Shown here: in pieces, positions 1 to 10,652 of the stretch
How the letters are laid out: the number at the start of each line of letters is the position of its first letter
Numbering within the stretch: the stretch's first letter is position 1
Source: Calonectria ilicicola
Taxonomy: Eukaryota; Ascomycota; Sordariomycetes; Hypocreales; Nectriaceae
Direction of reading: 5' to 3'
DNA length: 64,000 bases
Assembly (NCBI GenBank): GCA_020809705.1
Contig: CP085833.1
Span: 3,968,001 to 4,032,000 of the forward strand
Made by a program: the position numbers and the translations under genes
The notes under the pieces: model-generated
The model's database searches: none
What the model was told of the DNA's origin: nothing
Seen by the model: only the letters and a program-made list of their open reading frames with translations

Positions 1-1356
1 TTGCAATCACTGTTATGGCAGATGTGGACGCGATGGTATCCTTTGCTAATTGGCCTACTTTGAAACAACTGTTCTGACAAACTCACACTCGCAGAAGGTT
101 TCCGCCCAAACAGGTGGATACAACACTACGTAATTAGCTACGTTGAAACCTTGATCCCACCTCTCCTATAGCAGCGCAAATTGGCATCATTTGCGTTGAA
201 TCTTTTGGCCCTTGTAGTAGGTAGTGCGACCTTGAAGGTTGCTGAACTTGATGAGGAAATGTTCAGCGCTTACAGGCAGCAGTGCAACTAGTTGACTGAT
301 TGAAGCAAAGTTGGTGATGTAAGTCTTTTAAATTTGCGTTTCGGGCATATGCAGAGCATATTTATGGCCTCTAATATTTTGCAATCACGCGGTCCTGCTT
401 TCGCGCTCAAATGACTTGGAATTTGTGAATCGTGTACCAAATATGCTTTTAAGGAATTTGGTTACAACGGGGTTATGGGTTGCTTCAACCTTTCTATAGG
501 CTTGCATTCATGGAATAGACTCAATGACTCAGCTTGGTATGAGTGTGCGATGCTATATGTCGCTCAGCAATAGATAATGAGTATTCCTGCGCGCACACAT
601 ACATTTTGCTAGGTGCACACATAAGGTACCTGCATTTAACATTAAAAAAAATAAATGGAAATAAAATAAATAATTTTATTTATATTTCTGAACTTATTTA
701 TAATAAAAATAAATTAGGCCTTTAGTACTTTCTTTAGACTGTCTTAGGATTTCCCAGAAAAGCCCCAGCTAAGTAGTTTAATGTGTGCACCTAGTAAAAT
801 GTATGTGTGCGCGCAGCAAGACTCTAGATAATTGTAGATCGTAGCTCTAGGTTAATGGTTCGTCCACAATGAACTGCACTGCATTTACGCACCCATCGAG
901 TAGCATCATGATACTTCTTTTGACATTAGTCCTGTGTACTAAAATGCTATCACCAAGACAAAATTTTGGTTCGATCAGTTTAGGCACTGTGTTGGACAGC
1001 TGAGCTAGAGGTCCACCATGGTCATCAAAAGTTACAATCACGCAAGGTTTTCCTTACTGACGAGAAAACACCGGGTTGTCCACAACGACACATCTTTTTT
1101 CGCCTAAACCCGGATGAGACGATAGTGCCTACTTAAGATACTTAATCCTCTCCTTTAATGATTTAATTCTCCTTTTCACTATCATCTCTGAATTTCTGCG
1201 AAGCTACACCACCTAAGTTCACACAGAGAAGTCAAATCGGTTCGTGACCACTCGCTCTGGTTTACTTCACATCCACCCACACCACATCAGTCCATTCACC
1301 AAAGCAAGTTTGGTACCCGCTCCGGCACTTTCTATTTTCAACCCCAAACCTACAGC
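1..1356. other. Intergenic, contains a MITE-like element
   Basis: No coding region can be supported here. The only structure that stands out is the inverted-repeat element at 587-816. The remaining reading frames are short, without domain-like composition or splice partners. The last few hundred bases are pyrimidine-rich and probably hold the promoter and leader of the small gene that starts at 1357. Confidence 0.6.
587..816. mobile_element. MITE-like element with 36-bp terminal inverted repeats
   Basis: Positions 587-622 and 781-816 are inverted copies of each other over 36 bases with one mismatch (G at 609 against the base pairing with 793). Each arm begins CTGCGCGCACACATACATTT when read inward. 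The 158-base centre is strongly A/T-rich (about 636-720) and has no coding capacity, so the whole unit is about 230 bp. Such short, non-coding, AT-rich units with long terminal inverted repeats are typical of miniature inverted-repeat transposable elements. I could not find a clear target-site duplication in the flanks, so the superfamily is open. An old, degraded insertion or a regulatory hairpin is the alternative. Confidence 0.7.
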
Positions 1357-1899
1357 ATGGGTTGCTTCTCATCCTGCGGGATGCTATGGCCAACTAAGAA
1401 AAACAGCCAGGCGACGGATTCTAAAGAAGATCCAATGAAGGCGATCTTCTATGAAATAGGCTGTGAAGTCATGTCCGACCACATAGATGAGGTTATCAAT
1501 GAGATCATGAAGGAGGTTGAGAATGAGCCCTCGAAGCTGTTGACGGGGCCCACGAGGGAAACAATAGCGAAGGTCATGAAGGCCACAAAGAAAACCCTTA
1601 TGAACATTCTTGATGATAATAGGGATGTTTTTATCAAGAATAACTTGCACTCGTGCATGGAGAAGTGGAGGGAGGAGTCAGCATATGCCGAGAAGCTCGC
1701 CGAATCTGGAGTACAAGCCCAATTGGAAGATGCTCTGGTTGGAGATAGGGAGACTGTCAAGAAAATCCTGAAAGATTCCGTGGGGTCCATTGTGGAGCAC
1801 ATGAAGGATGAAGACCATGTCGCTTTCAAGAAGCTGGCCCGACGAACCGTGCGATTCAGCCAAAACTGGTTTTTCAGATTGGCATGTAAACTATTGTGA
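1357..1899 (+). CDS. Small acylated-type protein of unknown function
   Basis: This single-exon frame encodes 180 residues. I do not recognise the family. It starts MGCFSSC: Gly2 followed by Ser at position 6 fits the N-myristoyltransferase consensus, and Cys3 and Cys7 are well placed for palmitoylation. A double-lipid membrane anchor is therefore plausible by inference. The rest is helical, charged and Lys/Glu-rich without a transmembrane segment, apart from a short hydrophobic, basic C-terminus (RFSQNWFFRLACKLL). The start is the first ATG of the frame. The gene converges on the acyl-CoA synthetase gene, whose stop lies 292 bases away. An antisense frame of 153 residues overlaps it but has a less protein-like composition. 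Expression is not shown by the sequence. Confidence 0.68.
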   Translation: MGCFSSCGMLWPTKKNSQATDSKEDPMKAIFYEIGCEVMSDHIDEVINEIMKEVENEPSKLLTGPTRETIAKVMKATKKTLMNILDDNRDVFIKNNLHSCMEKWREESAYAEKLAESGVQAQLEDALVGDRETVKKILKDSVGSIVEHMKDEDHVAFKKLARRTVRFSQNWFFRLACKLL

Positions 1900-2191
1900 G
1901 ATCGCTCCACACAATCCGGTTCGCTGAATGCAGCCTATTTCGGGGAGGTTTTGTATAACTAAGATGCATACCTTATCATTCTCAACTCATCCTTAGCTTG
2001 GCATGTACGAAATAAAAGTGTGACTTCGCGGGCAATGCATCTCATATCCCCTTTTTTATTAATCAATCCTTATCTACATGGCTTCTACAATTTCCGTATC
2101 CACATTATCCAGTCTAATAGCAACATATATGACTCTGTGAACGTGTACAGCGAGTACGTTGTGTCACTTTCTTGGTTGTACTGGTCCACAT

Positions 2192-3913
2192 TTACAGCTT
2201 CGCCTTGGGGGCATTCATCATCGTCTCAGCCACAATGCGGCGCTGAATCTTGCCAGTGGCCGTCTTGGGCATGACTTCGGTAAAGTAGACCTTCTTGGGC
2301 ACCTTGAACTTAGCTGAGCGCTCTGCCATCCATCCCTTGAGCTCCTCGGCGGAGAGCTTCTCGCCGTTCTTAAGCACGACGGCAACGCCAATATCCTGAC
2401 CGTAGACCTCGTCAGGGATGGCGAAGCTGACAGCCTCACTGATCTTGGGGTGGCGCGTCAAGACGTTGTCGAGCTCAATGGGCGAAATCTTCTCGCCGCC
2501 CTTGTTGATAAGCTCCTTGATACGGCCGGTAATGATGACGTAGCCATCCTCGTCCTTCTTGCCCTGGTCGCCTGTTCGGAAAAATCCATTCTTGTGGTAG
2601 GATGAGGCGTTGGCGGATGGGTTGTTGAGGTAACCCTTGGTAACGTTCTCACCAATGATGCAGATCTCGCCTTCACTGCCCTGGGGGAGCTCTTCTCCTT
2701 GCTCGTTGAGAATCTTAATCTCAACACCCTGACCCAGACCAACACTTCCGGGCTTTCTCTTGGCGGGGGGGAGAGGATTCGATGTCATCTGGTGCGAAGC
2801 TTCAGTCATAGCGTATGCCTCAAGAACAGGAGCACCATAGGTCTCCTCGAGCTTCTGGAACACAGTAGGTGAGAGGGGACTGGAGCAAGAGCGGATGAAG
2901 CGAATAGACGGCTTAGGACTAGGGGTCGGGTTCTTGAGGAGGATCTGGTGGATGGTGGGAACGGCCGTGTACCAGTTGGCCTTGTGGGTGATAAAGTCAC
3001 CCCAGAACTCAGTTGCGGAGAACTTGGGGGGCACCACCATGGAGCCTCCGGTGTAGAGGGGAGCCAACAGACCACAGAGTAAGCCATGGACGTGGAAGAG
3101 GGGCATCACCAGCATGGTTCGGTCATTGGAAGTGAGCTGGTAGGTCTGCTCGATGTTGTCTAGATACCGCGTTAACGGATCGCACCAACGGAAGTTGGAT
3201 GAGATGTCGTTGCAACTTACACATGGTTCGGGTCAAGTTCCGGTGAGACAGGGGCACCTATTCGTCAATGTTATGAGTTGGGGATCTCTCGGCGAACTGT
3301 CGGCATTCAAAACTTACCACTTTGGGTCGCGACGTAGTTCCGCTGGACCAGTGTTAGTAAGTGCACATATCAAAAAGTGAATTACATGTGAGACTCACCT
3401 TGTGTGAAGGATGAGAGCAGTGTCTTCGGGCTCAGCGCGCAGCACTTGCTCCTTCTTGCCCTGGAGAACGCCGAGCTCCTTGACATCGAGGGCGACTTCG
3501 CCCTTGGCGGCGTCCCAGTAGCACTCGGCGATGGCAGCATTGAACTTCTTTGCGGCGCGGACACTAGGAGCGTTGGCAGCATATGCGCCCTTGGGAACGA
3601 GGATGATGGCGCTCTTGACGTCGTCAATGTAAAACTCAAACTCATCCTGCTTGTAGGCAGGGTTGAGAGGCGCCGCGATGCCGCGCTGCCAGGAGGCTGC
3701 GAGGAACGAGACGATGAACTCGAATGAGTTGACGAGGGCGATGGAGACTGCTGAGCCAGTGGTGATGCCGAGGTCGGCGAGCTTGCGCTGGAAAGATGAG
3801 ATGTGGTTGGTGAGGTCTGCGTAGGTGACGATGAGAGGATTGGGCTTGGACGGGATGATAACGGCCGTCGACGAGGGCGAGCCCTTGATGGCGGTTTGCA
3901 GAGTCAATGACAT
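2192..3913 (-). CDS. PCS60: Peroxisomal AMP-forming acyl/oxalyl-CoA synthetase (Pcs60-like)
   Basis: The model has four exons (3913-3399, 3342-3318, 3257-3221, 3159-2192) and encodes 514 aa, close to Pcs60/AAE3 relatives. It is an ATP-dependent adenylate-forming ligase of the ANL superfamily. The yeast and plant members of this branch activate oxalate to oxalyl-CoA for its breakdown. Visible motifs are the phosphate loop TSGTTSRPK (about residues 171-179, assembled from two exons), YAMTEASH, the RTGDQG...GYVIITGRIKELINKGGEKISP hinge region and the C-terminal catalytic lysine motif TATGKIQRR. The protein ends AKL, a type 1 peroxisomal targeting signal. Exons 2 and 3 are microexons of 25 and 37 nt. 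Oxalate as substrate is inferred from family resemblance; another short-chain acid is possible. Confidence 0.92.
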
Positions 3914-5425
3914 GATTGCTGGTGGCGGCGATATGCCTCAGATTAGAATTGAGATGTTGATGGTGATGGCGACGGCGAATTTGGCTCGGGAAGGGCTGCC
4001 GAGTTATTGACTACAGGTTGGAGCCTATGAGTGCAAAAGTCGCGGTGCTGGGACTAGAGCACAGACACGCAAAAAATGGGAGAGGCTGAAGTGAAGATAT
4101 CGATTCAAAGTGTTGAGGGGAAAGAGAAAAAGTAGTGAGTCGTTGTCTCGCGTCTCACCAGACTTTGGCCTGCTTCCCTTGTCGATAAGGGGAAGTGACG
4201 TGCTTTTTTCTCCATGGCGTTTCTCGGCATCCATCCGACCACCCGTCAGAATCCATGCAGACGTTCCAATTGCGAAGCCCCGACTCCACCGCTACGCGAC
4301 AGCAGCAGTGGGAGATCCGCGGTACAGCAGGTTGAGGGAACTTGCTCAGGGGGGCGTTCCGGGGAGTTGCTTGCGGGCTAGTGCTAGGGAGCGGGCCATC
4401 GCTGGCGGGCTGGGCACGGGATGGGGATGGGGATGGGATGGGGGGCCCTAGTGGATATCAGGTGGCGTGGGCAGGACCGCTAGCCTCGGCGACGGTTGGT
4501 CATGGCCATGTTTTGGCCCACGGCCAGTGCAGAGAGAGAGTGAAGCTATTCAGGTAGTATCCTGCAAAGGATCTGGAGCTAGAAGAGGTGTTTGCATCCC
4601 CGAGCCAGAAACTCCCAGTTTTGGCATAGGGCCCGTCTTGAGGGTGCATTCGGGTGTTGGTGTTGACAAGGTCCCTCTTTGGGACACCAGGTACCTGGAT
4701 CGTCCCTGTGTCAATGCGGGTTTAATCAGGATGGGACGGGAGCGATGCCCGGCAGGACTGACTCTTGACGCCCAAAACCCCTTTGTTGCTTTTCTCGTCG
4801 TCATCATGCATGACGGGCTGCGGTGAAGGGCCGGTGTCCGGTGAATTTAGTATTTAGTATTTATTAATAACAGGCCAGCTTTGCTTTGTTGGAATTGGAA
4901 TGCTTCAGAGCTGTGTCGTGCCGCGTCTCGCCGTTGACGTCGCCCGTTGACTGACTACTGTACTCACGTCGACAATTACCAAATATCGACAAGCCCACCC
5001 TCGCCTAGGCCCATTGATTGGCGGGGTAGTGAGTGGTAATAGCCTGTTTTCTTCCTGTCTGTCGGTCCTCCTTTCCGCCCATCCAACCAACGCTTCACTC
5101 ACCACCTACTGCATTAGGCCGCACCTCCACGTTCTGTCCGCTGCCCGCTGCCCACTGCCCACTGCGCCTCATTGTCCCGATTCCCCGCCGCTGCTCACCT
5201 GCGCTTGCGACTGCGTGCGTGTCCACGACGACTTGCGGCCTCCACCATCACCATCATCGTCACCGTCACCGTCTTCATTCCTTAGCTCCCGCAGCATTGG
5301 TACCGCATCCCTTTGCGAGCCCCGCCTCTCCCGAACCGCGGCCGTTTGCGCTTCCCCGTACATGTATCCGCCTCGATCGCCGGCCGCCCTCTCCCGTATC
5401 CGAATAGACGACCCTCTTTTGCGAC
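3914..5425. promoter_or_regulatory. Divergent intergenic region between PCS60 and BZZ1
   Basis: About 1.5 kb separates two divergently transcribed genes, so both promoters must lie here. The stretch 5040-5425, just before the BZZ1 start, is a long C/T-rich tract with CCATCACCATCATC-type simple repeats. This is common in leaders of constitutively expressed fungal genes. A G-rich stretch lies at 4380-4450. No convincing gene is seen; the overlapping frames are low-complexity shadows on both strands. Confidence 0.5.
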
Positions 5426-7831
5426 ATGGCTGAGGCCGACGTCGTGCCTACCTTTGGCGCCGAGCTCAAGGTTAGCCATCTCCTGGCCATGCGGGCTTTG
5501 TCTTTACCTAACTCGAGACTTCAACTAGGATGGCTTCAAACCCGCCAATGTCTGGGTCGGCCATGGCATCGCTTGGCTCGAAGACATTCAACAATTCTAC
5601 CGCGAGCGTGCCATGATCGAGAAGGAATACAGCCAAAAACTCAGTGCTCTGGCTAAGAAGTATTTTGAGAAGAAGAATAAGAAGACATCTCAACTGAGTG
5701 TTGGCGACACTCCCGCAATGACACCAGGTTCTCTTGAGAGGTACCCCAGCTCACTGTTGCCCCAACATTCGGCGCATCCCATGCTGACCGCGGATTTCTA
5801 ATCTATAGCGCTTCTTTGACTACCTGGTCGACTCAACTTACCACCCTCGAATCGCGCGCCGCCGAACACGATCGATACGCCAACAGTCTCGTTACCCAGG
5901 TCGCCGAACCCCTCAAGTTTTTTGGAGGACGTTTCGAGGAGTTGCGCAAGCGCCATACCGAGTACGCCGACAAGCTCGAAGCTGAGCGCGAGGCCTCGTA
6001 TGGCAGCCTTCGCAAGGTGAAAGGCAAATACGACACTGTGTGCCAGGAAGTCGAGGCCAAGCGCAAGAAGACCGAATCCCACTACGACAAGGCAAAGGCC
6101 CAGAGCGCCTATCAGGGGCAAATTTTTGAGATGAACAATGCCAAGAACTCTTACATTATCGCCATCAACGTTACGAATAAGCTTAAGGAAAGATACTATC
6201 ATGAATATGTTCCCGAGGTCATGGACAGTTTGCAGGATCTGAGCGAGTTCCGAACCATCAAGCTCAACTCCCTTTGGGGGGTAGCGACCCAGCTTGAGTC
6301 GGAGATGCTGAAGCAGAGCAATGGTATGATTGAAACCCAGGGTACCGAGATTCAGCGAAATCTGCCCCATCTCGACTCAATGATGTATATTCAGCACAAC
6401 ATGGGGGCATTTAACGAACCCCCGGACAAGGTGTTTGAGGCCAGCCCTGTTTGGCACGACGATGGTTCCATGGTTGTAGACGACACAGCCAAGGTCTATC
6501 TTCGAAACGTTCTCAGCAAGTCCAAATCCCAGCTAGGCGAGTTAAGGAGGGAGGTGGATAAAAAACGCAGAGAAGTCGAAGGTCTGAGAAACACCAAACA
6601 ACGCGTTAGACAGGGTACCGAAAAGAAGGATGAGGTTGAACTTGTGCGCATTTTATTCCAATGCCAAGAGGACCTCCACACTGTCGACCGCCAGCGGCTA
6701 ACGGCCGAAGTCGAGACATCAACCATCACATCCGTGGTTGGTGATGTCACCCTGGGCGCCAAGAATCACAACTTTAAGAGTCAGACATTCAAGATTCCCA
6801 CCAACTGCGACCTTTGTGGAGAGCGAATCTGGGGCCTTAGCGCAAAGGGATTCGATTGTAGAGACTGTGGCTATACCTGCCATAGCAAGTGTGAGATGAA
6901 GGTCCCCGCCGATTGTCCTGGCGAGCAGACCAAGGAAGAGCGCAAGAAGCTCAAATCTGAGCGCCAGGACTCTGCCAATAAGCTCCTCAAGCCTAGTGCC
7001 ACCATGACCTCTGTAAACTCATCTGATGGACCTGACCTGTCTCGATCCAACACCATGAATTCTTTGAGCTCTCACTCAGCCCGCGTGTCAACACCAGGCT
7101 CCGTTTCGAGCCAACAGAGCCCCGCAGAAACACCAACGCCAACGCCAGAGGCCGCACCCAGACCAAGCACATCCTCCATCACTAAACCACCTGCCGCTGG
7201 TGGTGGTGCTGCTCGAAAGAATAGGGTCATGGCGCCGCCTCCCGCTGCCTATGTCAGCGAAGGAGCCTCAGCTACCAATGGTCGCCCCAAGGAGGAGAAA
7301 AAGGGCAAGATGATGTATGCATTCGATGCCAGTGGTGATGGAGAGCTGTCAGTCCCAGAAGGCCGGGAGGTGACTCTACTCGAACCTGACGGTAAGTAAT
7401 GCGATTTGAACTCTCCAAGTATTACTATGTATTCTAACGTTGCCATGATAGATGGATCTGGTTGGGTCAAGGTCCGCCTCGGCTACAAGGAGGGTATTGT
7501 CCCAGCCTCATATGTCGAGTTCACCGAGGCCCCTGCTCCCGCATCGCCGCCTCCTGCTTCCGCTTCGGCCCGCCCTTCGTCTGTCTACTCTACCGCATCC
7601 TCCAATGCTGGCAAGAAGAAGGGTCCTGCTGTTGCCCCACGCCGCGGTGCTAAGAAGCTTCGCTACGTAGAGGCCCTGTATGAATACACGGCTCAGTCTG
7701 AGACAGAGCATTCTATGAACGAGGGCGAGCGCTTTGTCCTCATTACTGACGATCCTGGTGATGGATGGGTTGAAGTCGAAAAGGCTGGTGTCACAGCTAG
7801 TGTCCCCGCTAGCTACGTTCAGGCTGTCTAG
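5426..7831 (+). CDS. BZZ1: F-BAR, C1 and double SH3 protein Bzz1
   Basis: Four exons (5426-5470, 5529-5740, 5809-7391, 7452-7831) give 739 aa. Bzz1 proteins bind curved plasma membrane through an F-BAR domain and recruit WASP/Las17 and type I myosin to activate Arp2/3 at endocytic sites. The N-terminal FCH/F-BAR region spans about residues 1-270 and includes VWVGHGIAWLEDIQQFYRER. A phorbol-ester-type C1 zinc domain lies at about 405-458, with CDLCGERIWG and CHSKCEMKVPADC carrying the zinc ligands. After a Ser/Pro/Thr-rich linker come two SH3 domains, at about 585-642 (with GWVKVRLGYKEGIVPASYVEF, split by the last intron) and about 682-739 (with GWVEVEKAGVTASVPASYV). Yeast Bzz1 has no obvious C1 domain; filamentous fungal forms do. 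The ATG opens directly on the conserved F-BAR start. Confidence 0.93.
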
Positions 7832-9598
7832 GTGGAAAGGTTTAGGATGTGTGCTACTACTTCCGGGTGGGACCTGTGAATAGAGGAGACCAAGCAAGCG
7901 ATGAAATTGCTTTGTATTGTCACGAGAGGCGACAGTTTCGTAAATAAAAAGGATGGATCATGGAAGACATGTATATTTCCTGGGACTCTGGAGCACGTGG
8001 CTGAGTTTGGGTCGGACATTTGCTTTCATGATCGACTGCAGCCTAATCGAGTTCTACACTTTACGGCATGAGGAACCATAGGGCCTTTGAGTTAGAAAGA
8101 CAATTTTGATGGCACAATGGCTTGGGTGTCACTGACTATCGAGGCAAGTCTGATTCCAGTTGGGACATTTGGGGTTAGTGGTAGTTGGTAGTAGAATTAA
8201 AAAAAATGAACCAATGGCAATTGCTAGATTAGACGTTGCACAGCCCAGTTGCCACACAGGTGCAAAGCCCACGGCTTCGTTGACAAATGACGAACTTTTG
8301 TACGTGTCACTCTTGCCACCGCCTGCGGGAGCATACAATGACGATGAAAGAAGATCGGCCAGGTTTGTGGGGAGGGATGCACGGAGCCACCCAAGCTGAG
8401 CAAGTGACGGAACTCGGTACATGGGGACGCTCCGGACGGTTCCCTCCGGATGGAACTGCAGGAAGAATGAAATAAGTCAACTGGAAGCAATTGTAAATTG
8501 TTTTATTTAGCCTAATTTGTTGAGTGGATTCTTCATATTTTCATCATCATGCATTTTGCCAAGCTTTTTTTTTTCTGCGCCTGTGTGCAACCAGTTCCAT
8601 TCGTTGCTTCCAACAAAGAAAGGGACCGAGACACCGACATGTGTAAGGATCGGGCGCATCCATAGGCTGAAATCAATTAAAGTTGAAGGTTTCACAAGAT
8701 GCGGGTCGCAATTGGTCCTTTTAGTGGCCGGGGCTCCTATGCGCTACGTCAGAGCGCATGTAGCTTGTCTTTGCCGTCATCCTTTCATTCTTGGGTTCCA
8801 CCGTCAAGCGCCAGGGTGATGATAAATGATCATCTTGTTGTGTTCCTGCGTATCAAAGAGCAACCTCATTCACAAATGCGTATCAGTCAGCATAAGACAT
8901 GAGAGAACATAAAACTGTGTCAGAGTCAAAATAGTCATGGGGTCTGACAAGTCCCCCAGATTTCCATTTATAGCTTCAGCCATGAAGCAGAAGAGCTAAT
9001 TGTCGTCTATATTACAGGATTGTACAACACATAAATAGGGGGTCGGAGGAGAGAAGAGAAGAAGAAAATCGTAGAAAAGGGGAGGAAGCCCACCGCACAC
9101 AACCATAGACTTCATCACATAACGCTCCCACATAATTCTTGGTATAATCCGGACCCCCGTTGCTAAGTCCCCGACCAATTTGCCCATGCCATTTCAACTT
9201 GAGAAACTGGCCCTGCCAGAAATCTGTCTTTCTTGTAACTTTGGTGTAATACGATGGAGGGGATATCATCTCTTCTTCCAAGGGTAACGCCGTGCCAAAA
9301 GGGCAAAAAAAGAGAAAATGAGAGATGAGAAATCGCAATAAACCATGTATCTCATCCTAGGAAAAGTCCTATGTCATGCATGAAATAATAGCGGGGCCAA
9401 ACGCCGAGTAGAGTTGTGAGTGAAAAGGAAAAAATGCATCATGAGACCGAAAAAAAAACCCGAAAATTCGACAAGAGTGGAAGTTGTCTATCCGCTGTAT
9501 ACGCTTGATGTAAAGAGGAGCGTGTCATAAAGCCATGGCATCATCTCGGAATGCATCCAGAGAGGCCGTCAGAGTGGGAGAATAACTGAGCCATGTCC
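7832..9598. other. Convergent intergenic region
   Basis: BZZ1 and the C2H2 gene end towards each other here, so the stretch should hold two 3' untranslated regions and terminators. No gene is supported. The frames are short and lack known motifs. AT-rich runs with AATAAA-like words occur after both stops, for example near 7940. Confidence 0.5.
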
Positions 9599-10652
9599 CT
9601 AAATCATTTGCGCTGTTGGAGCTCCCAGTCCGTGTTGGCCGAGTCCATGCCGCAAGGCGTCTTGCAATTCCGCGATTTGTGCCATCATGGCGAGTGAATG
9701 TTGAGATTGCTGGTCCATCTCAGCCTTTAGCTTCTCGTTCTCCTCGCGCACACGCTTGATTTCTTCTCGAAGTTCGGTCAGCTCTTCGGTCCCTTGACCA
9801 CTGCTTCGTCGTTTGCGCTTCATGCCCGCCTTTTCACTATCGTTGTCTTCAGGGGATTGGGCGGTTTCGGCCGGAGGGGTTGTTCCATCCATGTTGGTAT
9901 GGACACGGCGCAAGTGTTCGTTGAGGTTCTCCTGTCGCGAAAAACCCTTGCCGGTGTGGCGTTTGCAGTTGGGATGGGGGCAGTTGACTGTATTCTTGGG
10001 CCCTCCATGCTTTCCATGGACCTCGCGTTCATGTCTCAACAAACCACCTGAATATGTGAATCCTGGCAGATTCTCGCATCCTTCGGCTGGGCATCGATAA
10101 GGTCGCTCGTGCTTGTCCATATGCTTGCTGTAAATCTATTAGCATCAACTCATAATATCATCAGTCGAAGGGTACTTACTTCCACTCGCATTTGCGGGAA
10201 AATGCTCGCACTTCCTCCTTACAATCATCCAGGGGGCAGTGAAACTTGCCATCAGCTTGCTTCACAACATCTCGATCGGGCTTGGGAATTGGCTTGATCC
10301 GAGAGGAGGGAGGAGATGCAGCGCTTGGCGAGAGATCCTTTTCATCGGGAAGAGGGTCAAGGGTGGGGGTCGCCTGCATCGCCGCTTGGAGAGGAGAAGG
10401 AAAGCTGGCATGCGTCAGATCCAGACGTGTGGCTTCCTGAACCGCAGCCGCATCCTCGGGCATCATCCCTCTGTCATCTCCTAGAACGCCCCGATCATCA
10501 GGGAGCATAGATGCTTCCGCAGTGTAGTGACTGAGTTGTTCTGCTACGTCATTGTCGGTAAAACGCTGGTCGGCAGCGTGGTCGTGCTCATCGCCGATGG
10601 GTGGGTAGGCCCCCTCGTGAATGAAGCTCCTTGGCTCGTATGCGACACTCAT
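9599..10652 (-). CDS. Three-finger C2H2 zinc-finger protein with coiled coil
   Basis: Two exons (10652-10180 and 10127-9599) joined by a 52-nt intron encode 333 aa. Three C2H2 fingers follow one another: CPLDDC...H-x3-H around residues 139-164 (split by the intron), Cys170/Cys175 with His190/His195, and Cys207/Cys212 with His229/His234. A basic KRKRR stretch (about 261-265) may be a nuclear signal. A heptad-like segment (ELREEIKRVREENEKLKAEM, about 274-300) predicts dimerisation. The N-terminal half is Pro/Asp-rich and disordered. A DNA-binding regulatory role is inferred; the target is unknown. The start was placed at the first ATG (MSVAYEPRSF), because the longer open frame upstream lacks an ATG. 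Confidence 0.9.

Noticed and set aside
581..822. Target-site duplication around the MITE-like element
   Set aside because: The flanking bases (ending GTATTC on the left, starting CAAGAC on the right) do not match, so none is claimed.
5798..6370. 190-residue minus-strand frame
   Set aside because: It is antisense to the F-BAR exon of BZZ1 and mirrors its codon bias.
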